A DNA stretch of 64,000 nucleotides from Bisporella sp. PMI_857 (GCA_021307315.1 JAJSPD010000101.1:62001-126000), one strand, 5' to 3'; shown: positions 36,464-49,240, counted from the first letter of the stretch. Numbers and translations: made by a program. The notes: a model not told the origin generated them from the sequence alone.

Positions 36464-37991
36464 CTAAGTACTTTTGGCCCTTAAGTTGAACTTACTCACC
36501 ACATTTGCCTTATCGAGCCCTACGTGAGAGAATGAGTTTATTCTTTCGTAAGGCATTGGATTGTCATTCACCGTTAAAGGCTGGACCGGTTTTGAAACCG
36601 ACGGAGGGACATAGTCTACAATAACAGTCATGGAAGGGTGAATAAGTTCGTTGGTGCCCAGGTCAAAGCCGATTAACACCAAGGCTCTCAGATTGTCGCC
36701 ACCACTGGTGGCATAGACCAGACCCTTATCATCCATTATGCCTTCTACATCTCCGATGTGACTAGTCGGGTTTAGAGTTCCATCAACCGCGTCCCAGTCT
36801 TTATAAGGCTTCTTTGAATCTTGGGGTCGGGGCCAATATTGAATCGGTTGCTCACAGAACATCTCCAGCACTGCGATATCAACGTCCTGACGGCGGTCGA
36901 AGTAACCCTAATCCCTTTTCCCCTGGGCCAAGCGGATAAACCAAAGGTGGTCCGAGCTTTCCAGATCCAGCTCGAAGTCGAAGTCGTTGCCTTCCATGAG
37001 GATCTCCCGGTAGAGGGTCGTCTACTAGGTCAAGGTATGCCATGGCGGCGGGGTGAAAGTGGCGTACAGGATACCTGGAAAATTCAAGAGGCTTATGAAT
37101 GCTGTGGGCTTTACGCGAGGGCGGAGACATATAAAATGGCCGATCCCCAGGTTCTAACAGCTTGATAAGTGGATTATTTGGAAAAAAGGGGACATTGTGG
37201 TTGAACCCACCGAACCGGATGACCTAATAGATGGGAGGACTGGTGAGGTAGTCGTAGTGTAAGAGTTGGTGGTGCCAAAAGGCACTGAAGAAGACCACGG
37301 CCATTGGCATTGGTAGTCACTGGAAGCATCCGTAGGCGGAATGATTATGATGTAGAAGGTCCGTCTGGCTTTACGGCGACACAGAAGCGATTCTCTTCGA
37401 CCCTCCACGATCATAACATCCAGTCTTCTCATGGACATACAGGCGGAGAGCTGCCCAACGGTTATCTATAGGTCCCTCCCCGTGTTGCCGTCGCCACATT
37501 TTTTTATTTCCAAAGATCTTCACAAAGGAACTTCAAGGGGAATCGAGCGCAGTAGTAATACGAATTCCAGTCTATTTTGTCCTCTTGGAACGTTGCCCGA
37601 TTTGAAACGGCGTAGAAGTAATCCCCCGGAATCTCAAAACATACCACTGGATTGATCCCTCTGCCGACGACCTCCGGGACCAAAAGTTCATGATCGAACC
37701 ACATTTCTGTGTCGAAATTTCTGTGTCGAACCTGTAGCCATATGTTACTCACCCTCTATATCCATCGTGTCCGAGTTACGAATGAGTTCCATAATACAGA
37801 TACAGTTTTTCGTTCCACTCGAACATCTTGTCTGTTGAATTCAATCCTTTTCTGATCAATATCTTGACAGCATAAATATCAGACGAAATAAGCCATGGGT
37901 TCTCAACCTCATTAGCAAGTCTGTATAGACACGATATAATATTATCCCAACAGTGGCGTAAGCTGAATGTGCTTCTGCAATGCCCAAGCAA
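36464..37991 (-). pseudogene. fungal F-box-type protein relic
   Basis: Pieces of one fungal F-box-associated protein are spread over several frames in the right order on the minus strand: NEKLYLYYGTHS (ending at the stop 37776-37778), HDGYRG, then FEIPGDYFYAVSNRATFQED and IDWNSYYYCARFPL (37504-37680), VEGRRESLLCRRKARRTFYI (37154-37438), HKPLEFSRYPVRHFHPAAMAYLDLVDDP with RQRLRLRAGS (36900-37130), and IGDVEGIMDDKGLVYATSG (36464-36871). In the intact family these follow each other in one chain and the protein would be a substrate adaptor of an SCF ubiquitin ligase. At least four frame changes and one stop separate them, and the F-box itself is not seen. Family assignment is from recognition of the pattern. 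Confidence 0.55.
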
Positions 37992-38175
37992 GAAGCACCC
38001 ACTTAACCTGAGTTATGAACATCTAGTATTGTAGCATAAAACGCCTTGTAAGACTTGTCACAGCAAAAATCATCAACGAAGCCTTGATAGAAACTTCTCC
38101 AAACTCAGTGAAAGAGAATATAAGAGCGATTATGGTAGGAGATGTAAAATACTTAGCCGAACCGCTGTCCAAGAT
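37992..38175. other. short spacer ahead of hAT element
   Basis: Contains GAACCGCTG immediately before the target duplication TCCAAGAT (38168-38175); the same nine bases form the right terminus of the hAT element, which suggests an earlier insertion of the same family at this place. Confidence 0.5.
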
Positions 38176-39303
38176 CAGCGTTTCAGATTGCCCATCCCAG
38201 CCCCTGCCCAACCCTTGCCTTCCTTAACCTGCCTTTACCTAGCCTGGCATTTATTAAAGCTTAACCTTCCTTAGCCTATCCCATATATTTAAGTAGCCTA
38301 GCCTTTCCCCGGGACCGGGATAGGCAGGGCTGGGCAAGGGAGGGTCGGGAGATTTCTAGGGGTTTGATTGGTCCGATTTTAGGGTAATTTTGGGGAGGGA
38401 TTCCGGATGGCTTCAGCATCCCTCACTAGAAGTGAGACTGTCAGATGCCAAGGAACCTGTCTCACGCTAATTTTGCATGGGAATCATTGTTCCTAATCAT
38501 CGGGACCGTTAACATCAACCAACGACATGACTTCTCTCGATCCAATTGATGTGGATAACTCTTCTGAAAGCAGTACTTTAACTACTTTAGAGTCTGGGGA
38601 TACACCTACTCTTTTTGCAGACGAACTGCCCACTATTCAAGCCCCTTTTATCTGCCAAAGACGATGCAGCTTATGAGCATCTGTGTGCTTCGATCCCTAC
38701 AGCTCACTGAGTTAAGGTCAAAGGGATTCACTATATTCGATACGATCCTTACCGGTCAAAGAAATCGAAAAGAAACGCCTGGTACTGGCACAAGGATCAA
38801 GCTGAAGAGCTCATTCAAATTTCTAAAGGTAGTGTTTGTATCACTCTCTGTGATACTTCTTCGTATGATGACTTGCAATTGCTTAAGTCGGTTACCCACG
38901 GGGCACGTAGCACCGCGATCTCAGCGCAGTGCTATATATGCTCGTTGCAAGTGGTTGACCTGTTCTTGATTGTTCCTAAGTTCTATCCTACGAGCGAGAA
39001 CTTAAATACATTCAGGTGGTGGCCTGTGCGTCGGGACATTCACATGACTTTGACTTTATACCAACGGGTAGGATTGTTGAGGAACTGTGATAGCTTCAAT
39101 TTTACCTGTTTTGGAAGCGATAGATTTTCTAATATATGACTAATGACTGCCTTCCTTTGCCTGCCCTACCAGTCAGCCTCGCCCATCCTTGCCGTGCCTT
39201 GAAATTTTGGCTGTCGGCCTTCCTCAGCCTGGCCAGCCCTGGTAGACTGCCTAACCCTGCCCAGGTGGGAGGCAAAGGCTAGGATGGGCATTCTGAACCG
39301 CTG
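38176..39303 (+). mobile_element. hAT-type transposon, degenerate, 8-bp TSD
   Basis: Ends are CAGCGTTTCAGATTGCCCAT on the left and, reading the right end inward, CAGCGGTTCAGAATGCCCAT: inverted repeats of about 27 bp with three mismatches. The flanks are perfect 8-bp duplications TCCAAGAT (38168-38175, 39304-39311), the hallmark of the hAT superfamily. The subterminal parts are GC-rich with many CCTTGCC/CTGCCC repeats. Inside, a frame starting with the ATG at 38527 (MTSLDPIDVDNSSESSTLTT) passes, after frame changes, to YDPYRSKKSKRNAWYWHKDQ, which looks like the N-terminal part of a hAT transposase; the rest is gone. A copy of MITE family A is nested at 38834-39065. Confidence 0.85.
38834..39065 (+). 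mobile_element. MITE family A, copy 2, nested in hAT element
   Basis: 232 bp, begins GTTTGTATCACTCTCTGTGA and ends TTTATACCAAC, with the same internal TTAAGTCGGTTACCCACGGG and CAGCGCAGTGCTATATATGC as copy 1. Possible target duplication AGGTAGT / GGGTAGG, imperfect. It interrupts the decayed transposase frame, so it is younger than the hAT element. Confidence 0.85.
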
Positions 39304-41692
39304 TCCAAGATATTCGAGATGAACAGTGAGACAAGCGGGACAGCTCGGCACGACCTGATATCAACAATAATAATCTATCTACAATGCCGGTGTTGTAGAA
39401 AGCTCAAGAAAGACAGAATGTCAGTTGGTACTCAGCTACGCAGTGGATACAGTGCCATAATCACGGGTTCCGCAATTCTGAAAGGGATACTCTGGCAGTG
39501 GCTATATATAACACAGAACGATGCTAACAAACATTATCAAAATCGGTGATGTGGAGGCGACCATCTGAGAGCAACCTCGATACAGAAAGAGAAATATTTA
39601 TGACCAAGGGAGAAGGCTTGATCGCAGCGGTTCAATAAGAAAGATGTGCAGTCGCTTTCGCATGACAAGAGATGGAGACCCAAAACAATACTACGTGGTG
39701 TATTTAGAGGTTGCTCTTCTTTGTCTTCGAAATTTGTTGGATGTATTTCGTCTTTGGGAAAGCACCTCTCGGATCAAAGAGTCATTTATATTTTTGTCAG
39801 CGTGGCGAATGCGGACATGTCTGGATTTCAATCAGCCATTACTTCTTAGTATACCTTCCGCTAAACGAGTTACCTTTGAAGATTGTCTGGTCTCGGGTAC
39901 TTGCGCTCTTTGTCGGTGCAGAACGGACAGACGTATCCTGGAGAATCGTGGACAAGGTGTCGGTACAATCACGGGGTAACTTCAGTGCGACAATTGAGAC
40001 ACGCTAGCTATTGCTTTGACCACATTCATTCCTTATATATAGTCTAGCTACCAGCCTCCTCATAAAGGAGGCAGTCAGAATATACAGCAGTCTACAGTAC
40101 CCTTTATTTTGATTCAATCGTGATATCACCCCCGGAGAAACCAACACAAGGCATGTCTGATCATCTCATTCTTCCTCTTGAATCCCTTTCCTCCTTTACT
40201 CCGGGGGACAGCCCTTTACGCTGCAATAATGAAGATCTGACCTGTGTTTGAAATGGAGTTGCCGTACAACCGGCTTCTTGACATTGGAATAGCTGCTGAT
40301 TCAACTGGTTATCTGTTTCCGTGCGGCCGATTTCCTTATTCGTTTTCAGACGTGATGGCAGATGCGCCGAAGTTATTTCTTGGTTCGAAGCCGCAGACTC
40401 GGATTTCGTAAGGATAGATAGTAGCTCGAATTTACTTTCTTTGACTGTGTCGGGCAATGCCTCTAACTCTTGCGCCGGTGCGCCGGTATCGGTCGCAGTT
40501 TGTGCCAGATTTGTCGGCTCTAGATCTCCCTTTGTTGACTCATCTTCCGACTCGATTTCAAACCCATCTTCCGAACCAATTTCCGACCCATCTTCCATTG
40601 CCAATGGCACCTTTCCCGCTTGTTCCGCAATATCAGATTTCCACCATCCATATAGTGATTAGTAGACTATCCCCTAAAGTAGAATTATTCTTTGATTTCG
40701 TGTGTGTAGGAAACTGACTTGGTGGAGGGCTCGGTGCATGGCCATAGTTGATTTTTATGGGTTTGAGCTCCTCGTCGCCTGAATTGCAGGCAAGTTCCAT
40801 GAGAGCGGAATAGTGTGGCCAAAATTTTGTCTCTAGGAAACCACGACTGCTACCTCGCGGCTAAAGCTGACAAAATGAAGCAAGGCTAAGATGACGAGAA
40901 GTCGTGAGATAAGTAGCTCTCCTCCAGGCACTAGCTGCGGCTGGAATTACGTCATGTAACCTCTCGGAAAAAAGTGTGAGATTTCTGAAGTTACCTCTCT
41001 CGCCCGTAATAAGCTCTGACCTGGTCGATGTAGTCGGCGAGCCCTCCGGTAGGAGGGGTCTAGACGTGGTGCCCATACAATCCAATTGCTGGGTAGGGAG
41101 TCCCCTGTGCTTTAGAGTTGGCAGAATGAAGTGGCTGTTCAGCGGCTTATCGGAAGCACGAAAAAAGCCCCTGAGGCAATAGTCCAATCCAGGGGCCTGT
41201 CAGCAAGCGATGTTAGGGCTAAGAAATTAAATTGGAAGTCACTTTTGGGAGATGGCTATACAAGGAAGACTTGCATCTCATTCAAGCCAAGCGATTTTCA
41301 ATCAGTTCGTGAATCTTCCCAACACTCTTATCACCACCTCACTGGAATGCCGGACGCGGCCGAACACAAATTACCCTAATCTCGTAGTAAAAATTGCAGA
41401 CGGCACGAAGGATAGAACCAGAAGTACGATAGAATGATCACTTGCAAGTAGGACATCCTGAAGTAAATTTTAAGGTTGGTTACTAACAATGGTAGGCGTA
41501 AATCATCTGGTGAAATCATAATTAAGTCTATTGGCTTTGTTCTATTTGGCTATACCAGAATATTACTTGTGATAGTTCTTGGGCAGACTAGATCGACAAC
41601 GTTAGACTATTCGATAAGAACGTGATGATGGCTTATACTGACTTTACGTAGAGGAGAAGAAGCTTTCGTGTCTTCGACGCACTAAGGCGGGC
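39304..41692. other. gene-poor region
   Basis: Includes the hypothetical minus-strand frame at 40161-40610 (listed separately) and short frames around 40860-41440 with no recognised family. The region just upstream of 41693 was inspected for a Zn2Cys6 cluster and none was found. Confidence 0.35.
40161..40610 (-). CDS. hypothetical protein with acidic repeats
   Basis: 149 codons from an ATG at 40610 (MPLAMEDGSEIGSEDGFEIE). The start holds a small repeat of the form GSE-GFEIESEDES; the rest is low complexity (ATDTGAPAQELEALPDT, then QLNQQLFQCQEAGC). No family recognised and no intron support. It may be an accidental open frame. Confidence 0.25.
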   Translation of the reverse strand: MPLAMEDGSEIGSEDGFEIESEDESTKGDLEPTNLAQTATDTGAPAQELEALPDTVKESKFELLSILTKSESAASNQEITSAHLPSRLKTNKEIGRTETDNQLNQQLFQCQEAGCTATPFQTQVRSSLLQRKGLSPGVKEERDSRGRMR

Positions 41693-43169
41693 ATGGCGTG
41701 TGAATGCTACCCATTAAATGCATTATCGGTAGCTCCTGTCAGCGGTCTTGACAAGCAAGAAGAACTATATTTCCAGAATTTCATCAACAACGCAACATTG
41801 TTTTTTGGTTCACGGAGCAAATATAAGATTCAGACGTTCATGCGTACCATGCTCCAGGAATCGATAACTAATTCATGTGTGCGTCATACTATTGTAGCCA
41901 CAGGAGCAATGATGCAGAGCTTTAACATGAGCTGTAAATGGGCATACATGCTTAAATTCACCAGCATTCGGGATGAGCATTATAAGTTTGCTTTGGAGCA
42001 GTATCAGAAGGCCATTTTCAAACTCCAAACCTTGATAGGCGGACGACAGGGTAGTGATGACACTGCAGAATTCCTGGTTCCAGCTTTTGCGCTTGCGTTA
42101 TTTGACATCTTCGCAGGCAATAACGAATTCGCAATACAGCATATTTACTTTTGCCGGCATATTCTGGTCGCCTGCCATTCATCCTTTGCGTCAACACCGT
42201 GTTCAAATGGCCAATCGGTTTTTGGAGCTCTTGTTGGCCCAAGTGTTGCCAGCATTTTCGTCAATAACGACATACAAGTTATATTTGCCCTGGGAATTGA
42301 GGAAAAATGTTCCTATTCTGCTTACGCGCCCACATATTCAAGTACAACAGTACCAGAGAAATTTCTGGATCTAGATGATGCAAAAAGTTGTCGGGATATA
42401 CTTCTCGAAAATGCCTATAATACGTACTTGTCTACATTGCAATTCCATTTCATAGCCAGGGAAAAGATACCAGAAAAGTGGGTGGGGGTTCGAGAAGCTA
42501 TCCTCCAAAGCATCAATCTCTGGTTTACCGCCTTTAATTCGTTGCAGGGATACCAAGATGATATAACAGCTCATCCGCTAGCACGTCCCAATTCTATGAG
42601 TTTTGAGGTCACCATTCTTCTGCTGCGCCTGTCCAGCATGCTACAGACCCCGGAAACATGCTACGACGGGTTCGAACAGCACTTTAGAAACCTTCTCACT
42701 CTTTGTAATGACGTTGTCGAATATGAATGTGCGAACTCTATATACGAGGTTGGTAAGTAATTGCATTTCGAAGCACGATGAAAAGATGTGATAGTCCAGC
42801 TAACATGAAAAAGGAACAAAATCATTCAATTTTGAAGAGGGCATTATTCCAGCCCTCTACCTCTGTGCAACGAAATGCCGGATGTCGGAACTCCGAAACG
42901 AGGCTGTCAAAATGTTATTAGCTGAACAAAGGCGCGAAGGGCCGTGGGATTCAAAGCTTCATGGAAGAGTTGCTCGTTGGCTTATTTCGCTCGAGAGTGA
43001 GATTGAGCACGAGGGTCAGGCGACCAGTGATGGGAGAGTATGGGGGGAATGTATACAGTTTAATTTGGAATCTCGGGAAGCTACAGTTACATGTCGACAG
43101 AATATACCTACAGCACATAGCAGAGGATGGTCGGAGAAAACATGCTTTATAGATTTAGATAGTGACTAG
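41693..43169 (+). CDS. fungal transcription factor regulatory domain protein lacking the Zn cluster
   Basis: Two exons, 41693-42752 and 42814-43169, joined by a 61-bp intron (GTAAGT, GCTAAC, AAG); the lengths sum to 472 codons, giving 471 aa with no break. ATG at 41693 (MACECYPLNALSVAP). Landmarks are those of the C-terminal region of Zn2Cys6 factors: QEELYFQNFINNATLFFG, RTMLQESITNSCVRHTIVATGAM, HYKFALEQYQKAI, then after the intron SFNFEEGIIPALYLCATKCRM, RNEAVKMLLAEQRREGPWDS and HGRVARWLISLE. The usual N-terminal zinc cluster is missing: none is encoded in the 450 bp upstream. Either a first exon lies further away, or this is a regulator without its own DNA-binding domain, or a truncated duplicate. 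Regulatory target unknown. Confidence 0.75.
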
Positions 43170-46100
43170 GAAAAGCGTGTGTGATTTATATGATATATAC
43201 TTGTTAATATTCATTTGTATCATTGAACTGACGATTAAAAAAGTCCCTTTCATCAAGTGAAGCGCGATCCTGTAATTTTATGGAAATAGTATGAAATTAA
43301 TATTTCTTTAATCAAGTTTAGGTGAGAAAGTCTGAGTCGATGGTCGGGTACTCTCGAATTCACCATCTTCCCGTTCTTCCCGTTCTTCCTGTTCCACCAA
43401 CAAAAAATGCCGCGTGCCGAGCCGAGAATCCAAGGCGGCCCCTCAACTTTGGCTGCTCAGCGCCGAGAGAGGCGCTATTGTAGCTTGGCACAGCTTGAAT
43501 TTTTTTGGCCCTGGCCTATTAAGCGACATTAGCAAAGACCCTGCTGTGGATAAGAGTGGGGCCTTCACGCAAAGACGGGGTAGCGGAGAATGATTCCTCA
43601 GGTGGACACCCTCCGACATGGATCTCGTATTGTGTTGCACATACATCTTTTGGCTTGAAATTGGAGTTGCTTGGTTTCGATGCAGCTGGTGTCAAGCTAA
43701 AAGGCCCAGAACTACCTTGGCCGAGCGACATGTCGTTCCTCATTCTAAATGATCCCACATCCGTTTTCGAATTTGCGATCATGTGTTACTTTCTTCTTTA
43801 TCGAACTCAATTAATAGATCAAGTCGTACGTGGCATAGAATCAGACTTGTAGATTCCCAGCCAAACTCAGATCGGCTACAACATCTTTCATGTTGAAAAA
43901 GGCAGCAGCGTTTATGCGTGACTTTATATTAGTTAAATTCAAGTGCGGCCATGCTCATTTCACAGTCCGAGCCTGGTGTCAAACTTACGAGACGACTCAC
44001 AAGAAAAGGTGTGTTCTCAGTGTAGATAGGATTAGGTACAGGTTTGTTGTCGTACCGTGCAAAACATAATATAGGGGACACTAACGATGCCTCAGATACG
44101 ACGAACCTTGTGGTAGGTAATAACATTTATTTGTGCACAAGATCGATCTAAGGTGATTCACAGGAGACTGTCGCATTTTACCTGAACCAAGTTGGTGGTC
44201 TAAGGTCCAACCTAATCGCTGGTCATCATCACCAAGACTGAAAAATATAGCTCAGCACGAAAGGTTAGCGATAAAGTTCGAGAGAGCATTTTTCAAGATT
44301 GAGTGGTCGAATCTCGAGAAAGTGGATACCCGATAGTAGCTGAGCATTGCTGTACACATCGTATAAATTATTATAAATTTTCCTACCGCTCGTGGCTGTT
44401 TGGCTCAGCGTTATTAACTATTTATTGAACCCTCATATGCGCGACTCGGTGTGATTTTAATCTCCTCACTAGCTCCTGTCCCACGGTTTTAGTACTTGTA
44501 GTTCCTAAGGATGGCATGTCATTGGAAGCTTTGGGCTGTTGTATGGAACAGCTCGACCAGCTCTGATTTTATGATTCCATATCAGATCGGAGGGAGCAGG
44601 AAAGTGTGAAGTATTGTGCTCTGTGCATGGCGAGTCGGCGGGCCTTGGCTCAGACCCAGTCTTGCGCTCCGCCCCCATGATCTCTTTGTATTTCAGTCTC
44701 TACCACACAAGCATTTCCGAAGAATCGGAATAAGAGAGTGCGACGAATGACTGGCTGTTCAGGGATCAACCAATACTTCAGGATTTCCCCGAACCCGAGG
44801 TCGACTTTGAAGTGGGTAATACGAACTCAAGCTCAAGGAAACCTACAACAATACGTGCAGTCGTCATCTGCAAGATCAGAAGCTGGCGTGGAAAGTAGCA
44901 TCCGTTCCGCACAAGGCAGATCCATCATAAGCACCAAGGTCACGGCATGGCCGTGGACTCCCTTTCCAGAGTATACCGGCAACTTTCCTCTGTTTATTCA
45001 GTTTGCTCTTACCTCGAGACTTGATCTTGACGATGCTGACCTTCGCAGATTTTCAACGGCGTCATCTCTGCACTGGTACTCCCCTCCCCCTCCTCCGCAT
45101 TCTAAGCCGCGACCACAATGAACGCACTTTCACAACTTACCACCCATCGTTTCATCATACCACCCTTGAGCGCACAAATTTCTGGAGCAGAGGGGGCAAA
45201 GTGAGGATACAGTGGTGATGTAGACTGGTGCTCCCTCGCTCTGCGGGACAGGAGATGGTACGTCGAAGCAAACACAAGATGTCGGTTGATAGTGCGCGAC
45301 GCATAGAAGCAGAACAAGCGTTGGGTCTGCTTATACCAAAATCTAAAGAATATGGTCGTCCGATTTTACCCTTCTACGATTTTTAGCTGCTCCAGCAGCT
45401 CAGTCATCGTCAGCTGTGGCAACTCCTCTTTAGATCCACGAGTTCCGCGGGTAGAATATTCTCAACTCATTACCATATCCGCAAGAGAATGGCCAAGGGC
45501 TGCAGTCAAATGGGCGACTTCGCGACTTTGCGAGTTAGACAACTAGTCGACGCTATGTGAGTTAGGTTACGAAGGGGAGGACACAACTGTAACTATGACG
45601 TGGCAAGAGATACGGGCATTCATAATAATCTACCCAGTAACCACTGGTGACACAATGGGTCTGGGGTTTCATGGGTAAAGTCCTATTACATGGTATGCTT
45701 TCAACTACAAGAGTTGAGAATATATGGGTGTTGGTGAGGTGAAAGCAAACGGGACCTTCTACATCTTGCTCGATGACTGAAATCCACAACAGCCATCCTC
45801 TATTGGTTCGCCAGCTATCGCACGGTCTATCTAACTTGGGTTCAGCTGTTGTGGTTAGCCGCCACAACGATGCATTCGTTTACACTGATTTTGATCCTAC
45901 CATTACTGGGAACTTAATCAATGTTTTTGGGAAAGGTCATCCATCCAGTACCGCCAGATGTCCCCGGATACCTTTTGCTGTCTCAATATCTAAACATTCG
46001 CAGACTCGAAAGTTGCGGCTATCAGGGGTTGTCTGCGAAGACCTACTCAGAACGTCCGCTTTGCAAGTGACATTATCGGCCTTGGACTTATCAACAACCC

Positions 46101-46999
46101 GCCGAAATTGGATATTTGGGTCGATCAATGAATTGATGACATCATCACTCGCCATTCGCCCGTGCTTGCTTCAACTTTTGGAAGTGTTGAGGGCAATAGA
46201 TCCCGGACTTCGTTGTGGCCAGACGATTTGGGCAAGGTTGGATAGAGCATATGGATATTAATCAGCTGTTAAGATTCCTCCCAATATTTCGAGACCGGTT
46301 TAGCTGATCCAGCTCCTCTATCGGGAAGATGACGCTTCTCCTATTCTGGTGGTAGTGGCGCAGTTTTGATAATCAGCATCATAACCCGGCCATCTAAATC
46401 TTGCCAAGGCTGAGCCCTTGGGTAAGAACTCTTAAGAAAGGGATTGGGATGAATTACTTTGTTCATTTATTATGATCAATTTAAAGTCTAGTCTCACCGC
46501 TTCATATTTGCAAGATTTTTCATTCTCTTTTGATATCATGCCAAATTTATGTCATGAAACTTGTCTAAAAGCCTGGTTGGTACCTACACTGATGATGCAG
46601 ACAATCACCGGACTCTGATAGCCCAACTTGCGGTAATAAAACTTATGCAAACTATAAAATTACCTGTACATTACAATACATCGAAAGTTTGTGGATGACA
46701 GTCCTCCGAAATCGGGCGTGGGAATATGCAGAACAGCTACAAAGTCACAACAGCTATTCACTCATGCTACAGGGCCAATACAAATATTCCACCGAGTTGA
46801 GATGCCCAAATGACACCTTCTGTCGTCAAAAAAAGAAATCGTCCTCCAACCTCCATCCAAAACTAAGCCTAGACCATCTCATAAAAGAACCCGAAAGAAT
46901 GTACGTTAACGACAACGAAAGCATTAGACCACGCAGATTCGAAAGATAAGGAAGCCCAGTTGTGTTTTATTGCGCTCGTAAGGTTGCTGAAGTGGGCTA
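43170..46999. other. gene-poor region with unassigned frames
   Basis: The best frames are 43556-43852 (+; ISYCVAHTSFGLKLELLGFD, WPSDMSFLILNDPTSV), 44738-45121 (+) and 45773-46261 (+; SAVVVSRHNDAFVYTDFD). I cannot link any of them to a family or give a gene structure; they could be relics. No repeat recognised. Confidence 0.3.
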
Positions 47000-49240
47000 T
47001 CAACTTGTCGGCGTCACATCCTCAGGATTCCCTTGATAGAGCAGTTCAGCCCATATATGCCAATGCAGAACGCCAATATGTGCTATTCTTGTCGCTATAT
47101 CCTCGATCTCCTCTTTAACGCCACAATCCTGGGTTGAAGTAGTACTCTTTTGACGAGTTGCGGCGTCGAACAGTTGTGTACATGTCAAGGGCATGTATAA
47201 GTCCACTAATTTTCGTAGCACGGGGCACAACTGGACAAAGACTTTGCGCTCAGCATCTCGGTATGGCCCAGAGCCAGCGTTAGAAAGATACGAGGCAAGC
47301 TCGATTTCGTCTTGCGGCAGCCGAGTGAGATTTGCGGTCGTAGAGCGGAGAATCTAGAGGGCGAGGTCTGGGGCTAGGATGCTCCACCTATCGGGGGAAT
47401 TGGAGGATGACAGAATTGCCTGAAGAGAGGAACGAACGTGTGGAGATGTGTCGACAGAAGTCATAGAGATGCAGAGCGGCGACGGTGCATGGTCTGGAGT
47501 TGAGGCTAAGGATAGCGGTGATGGTCGTGGACTAGGAAATGATGAAGTGACGGCATTATCTTCTAGATGCGAGTATCTGCGATGATCTCCTGATGCACGA
47601 ATGGAGAGAAAATCGGATGGTGATGGAAGAACGGGGTCTGGAGGAGAAGGAATAGAGTTGTCGGCTGGAGAGGCCGGCCTTGTAGAGGGAGAGGCGACAG
47701 TCGACGTGACGGGGGTATCATCGCATGCCATACGCCGTGCTATCTGTCTTCTACTGTCTGCTTGCAGTCTACGAAATAATTGCATACAGATCTCTATTTT
47801 GATCATATCTGCTATATCTGCGTTGAGTTTGTACAGGCGTTCTGTGTCCCAAACGAAAGTGTCGGGATAAGGTGTATTCGTCGGGTGGAGAATCAAGTGT
47901 ACTAATTGTAACAACCGGTATGCCCAAGGTGCGACACGGAGGCCATGGCACGGGATCAGGAGGCTGAAGATCAGGGTATGAGGGGTTTCAGAGCCGATAC
48001 GGAGGAGAGTCGGAGTCGCCTATATACGGCCTGCTCCCACTCTCTACAGTTGTTCCTCATGTTTTTGTATCCTTCGTAGGTAGACCTATAAGGCAATCAC
48101 TGTCAGCCTATTGTACGCACTCCCATATGCCTCTATTCTAGCCCGTGATTCCTTGCGTCGTTACACTAATGCTTTCATGAAATCCCAGAAGCTATCCTTG
48201 GACTGAGCCACGAAACCAATATCTGGTAAACTCCTTGCGTTCCTGAACCATGCGTGAGCCTGCCCAACGTTTACTTTACCCAAAGCAATTTTTCTCGAGA
48301 AGAATTTCTGCTCAAAGGAAATTGTGTCCTGGATGAGAAAGGGTCTAAGGCATTTAATCTGGTGATTTGCAACATCCTATAGATACATCAGTACAAGTAC
48401 GCAATCTTTCTTGTCTCAGAAACTCACCAGCTTCATCGCTTCCAAAACTCCCAATAGGTTACGTATACCTAACACCAGCTTTGCAACATCGCCTTCGTGG
48501 TCGCCTACGCTAATTTGTGTGGCCATCTCATCAACCCACCAGTCTCTCATAGGCGCGCAATGACATTTCAATAGCTGAGATAGCCATTGACACAATTTTG
48601 GTAAATCTGCCACCCCTTTATAAAGTTGCTGCATGAGTAGATCAACATTGAAAGTCTCTTCTACTGACGGCCGATCTCGCTGAGGAACCAGTGTTTCTAA
48701 TATCCCTCGAATAGCTCTCAAAGTGGCAGGTAAACACCAATCGGTGTTTCCATACTGGTTATGAAAACCCTCAGGATTTGTGAGAAAGTGACAAAGCTGT
48801 ATCTGCATTAACTCATAAAAGGCATTTTGCTTCTCAGCCTTTATCTTGCCCTTCTCGCCGTCTAGATTTGGTCTGAAGTGCAGATCCGGATCAAAATTGA
48901 TATCATGCCGCAGCTTGGGATTGTGGAAGATTTTATTGACATCGAGTTTGCTCAGTGTCTTCTTAGTCACTGGAGGCTCCAAAGCAGCATGTTGACCAAG
49001 GCCTGCAGGATTTCCTTGCAGTAAATAGTGATAATGTTCCCATTCCTGCTGCACGCTCACGATGTCGATGTTATCATCGCCAAGGACGATGATGATACGT
49101 CTCTCAACTTCCCCAACGGCCGCTGTAGTACTGTCGGCTGGGCCTCTTCTCATCCCGTATCTTATTGTAAACAATGTATCCTTTTCAACCAGCCGCTGAT
49201 CAAATCCTTTCTGCTGAGAATCGGTGTTCTTCCGAGGCAA
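47000..49240 (-). pseudogene. SOK1: SOK1 / Tcp11 family protein, disrupted
   Basis: Tcp11/SOK1 proteins act around cAMP-PKA signalling in fungi. The first frame (48416-49240, no clear ATG at its 5' end) has EPPVTKKTLSKLDVNKIFHN, LRHDINFDPDLHFRPNLDGE, FLTNPEGFHNQYGN and RDWWVDEMATQISVGDHEGD, all diagnostic. An intron at 48377-48427 (GTGAGT..TAG) leads to KCLRPFLIQDTISFEQKFF and HAWFRNARSLPD, then TAA. The chain resumes at 47914 with YPDTFVWDTERLYKLNADIA and IKIEICMQLFRRLQADSR, followed by a Ser/Pro-rich insert. After a TAG at 47354-47356 it continues DEIELASYLSNAGSGPYRDA and IATRIAHIGVLHWHIWAELL to the end at 47000. At least two in-frame stops and one frame change interrupt an otherwise nearly full-length protein. 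Confidence 0.8.

Noticed and set aside
38180..38345. CCTTGCC / TTAGCCTA stretches as a possible internal telomere-like array
   Set aside because: They lie within the subterminal part of the hAT element and recur inverted at its other end, so they belong to the transposon.
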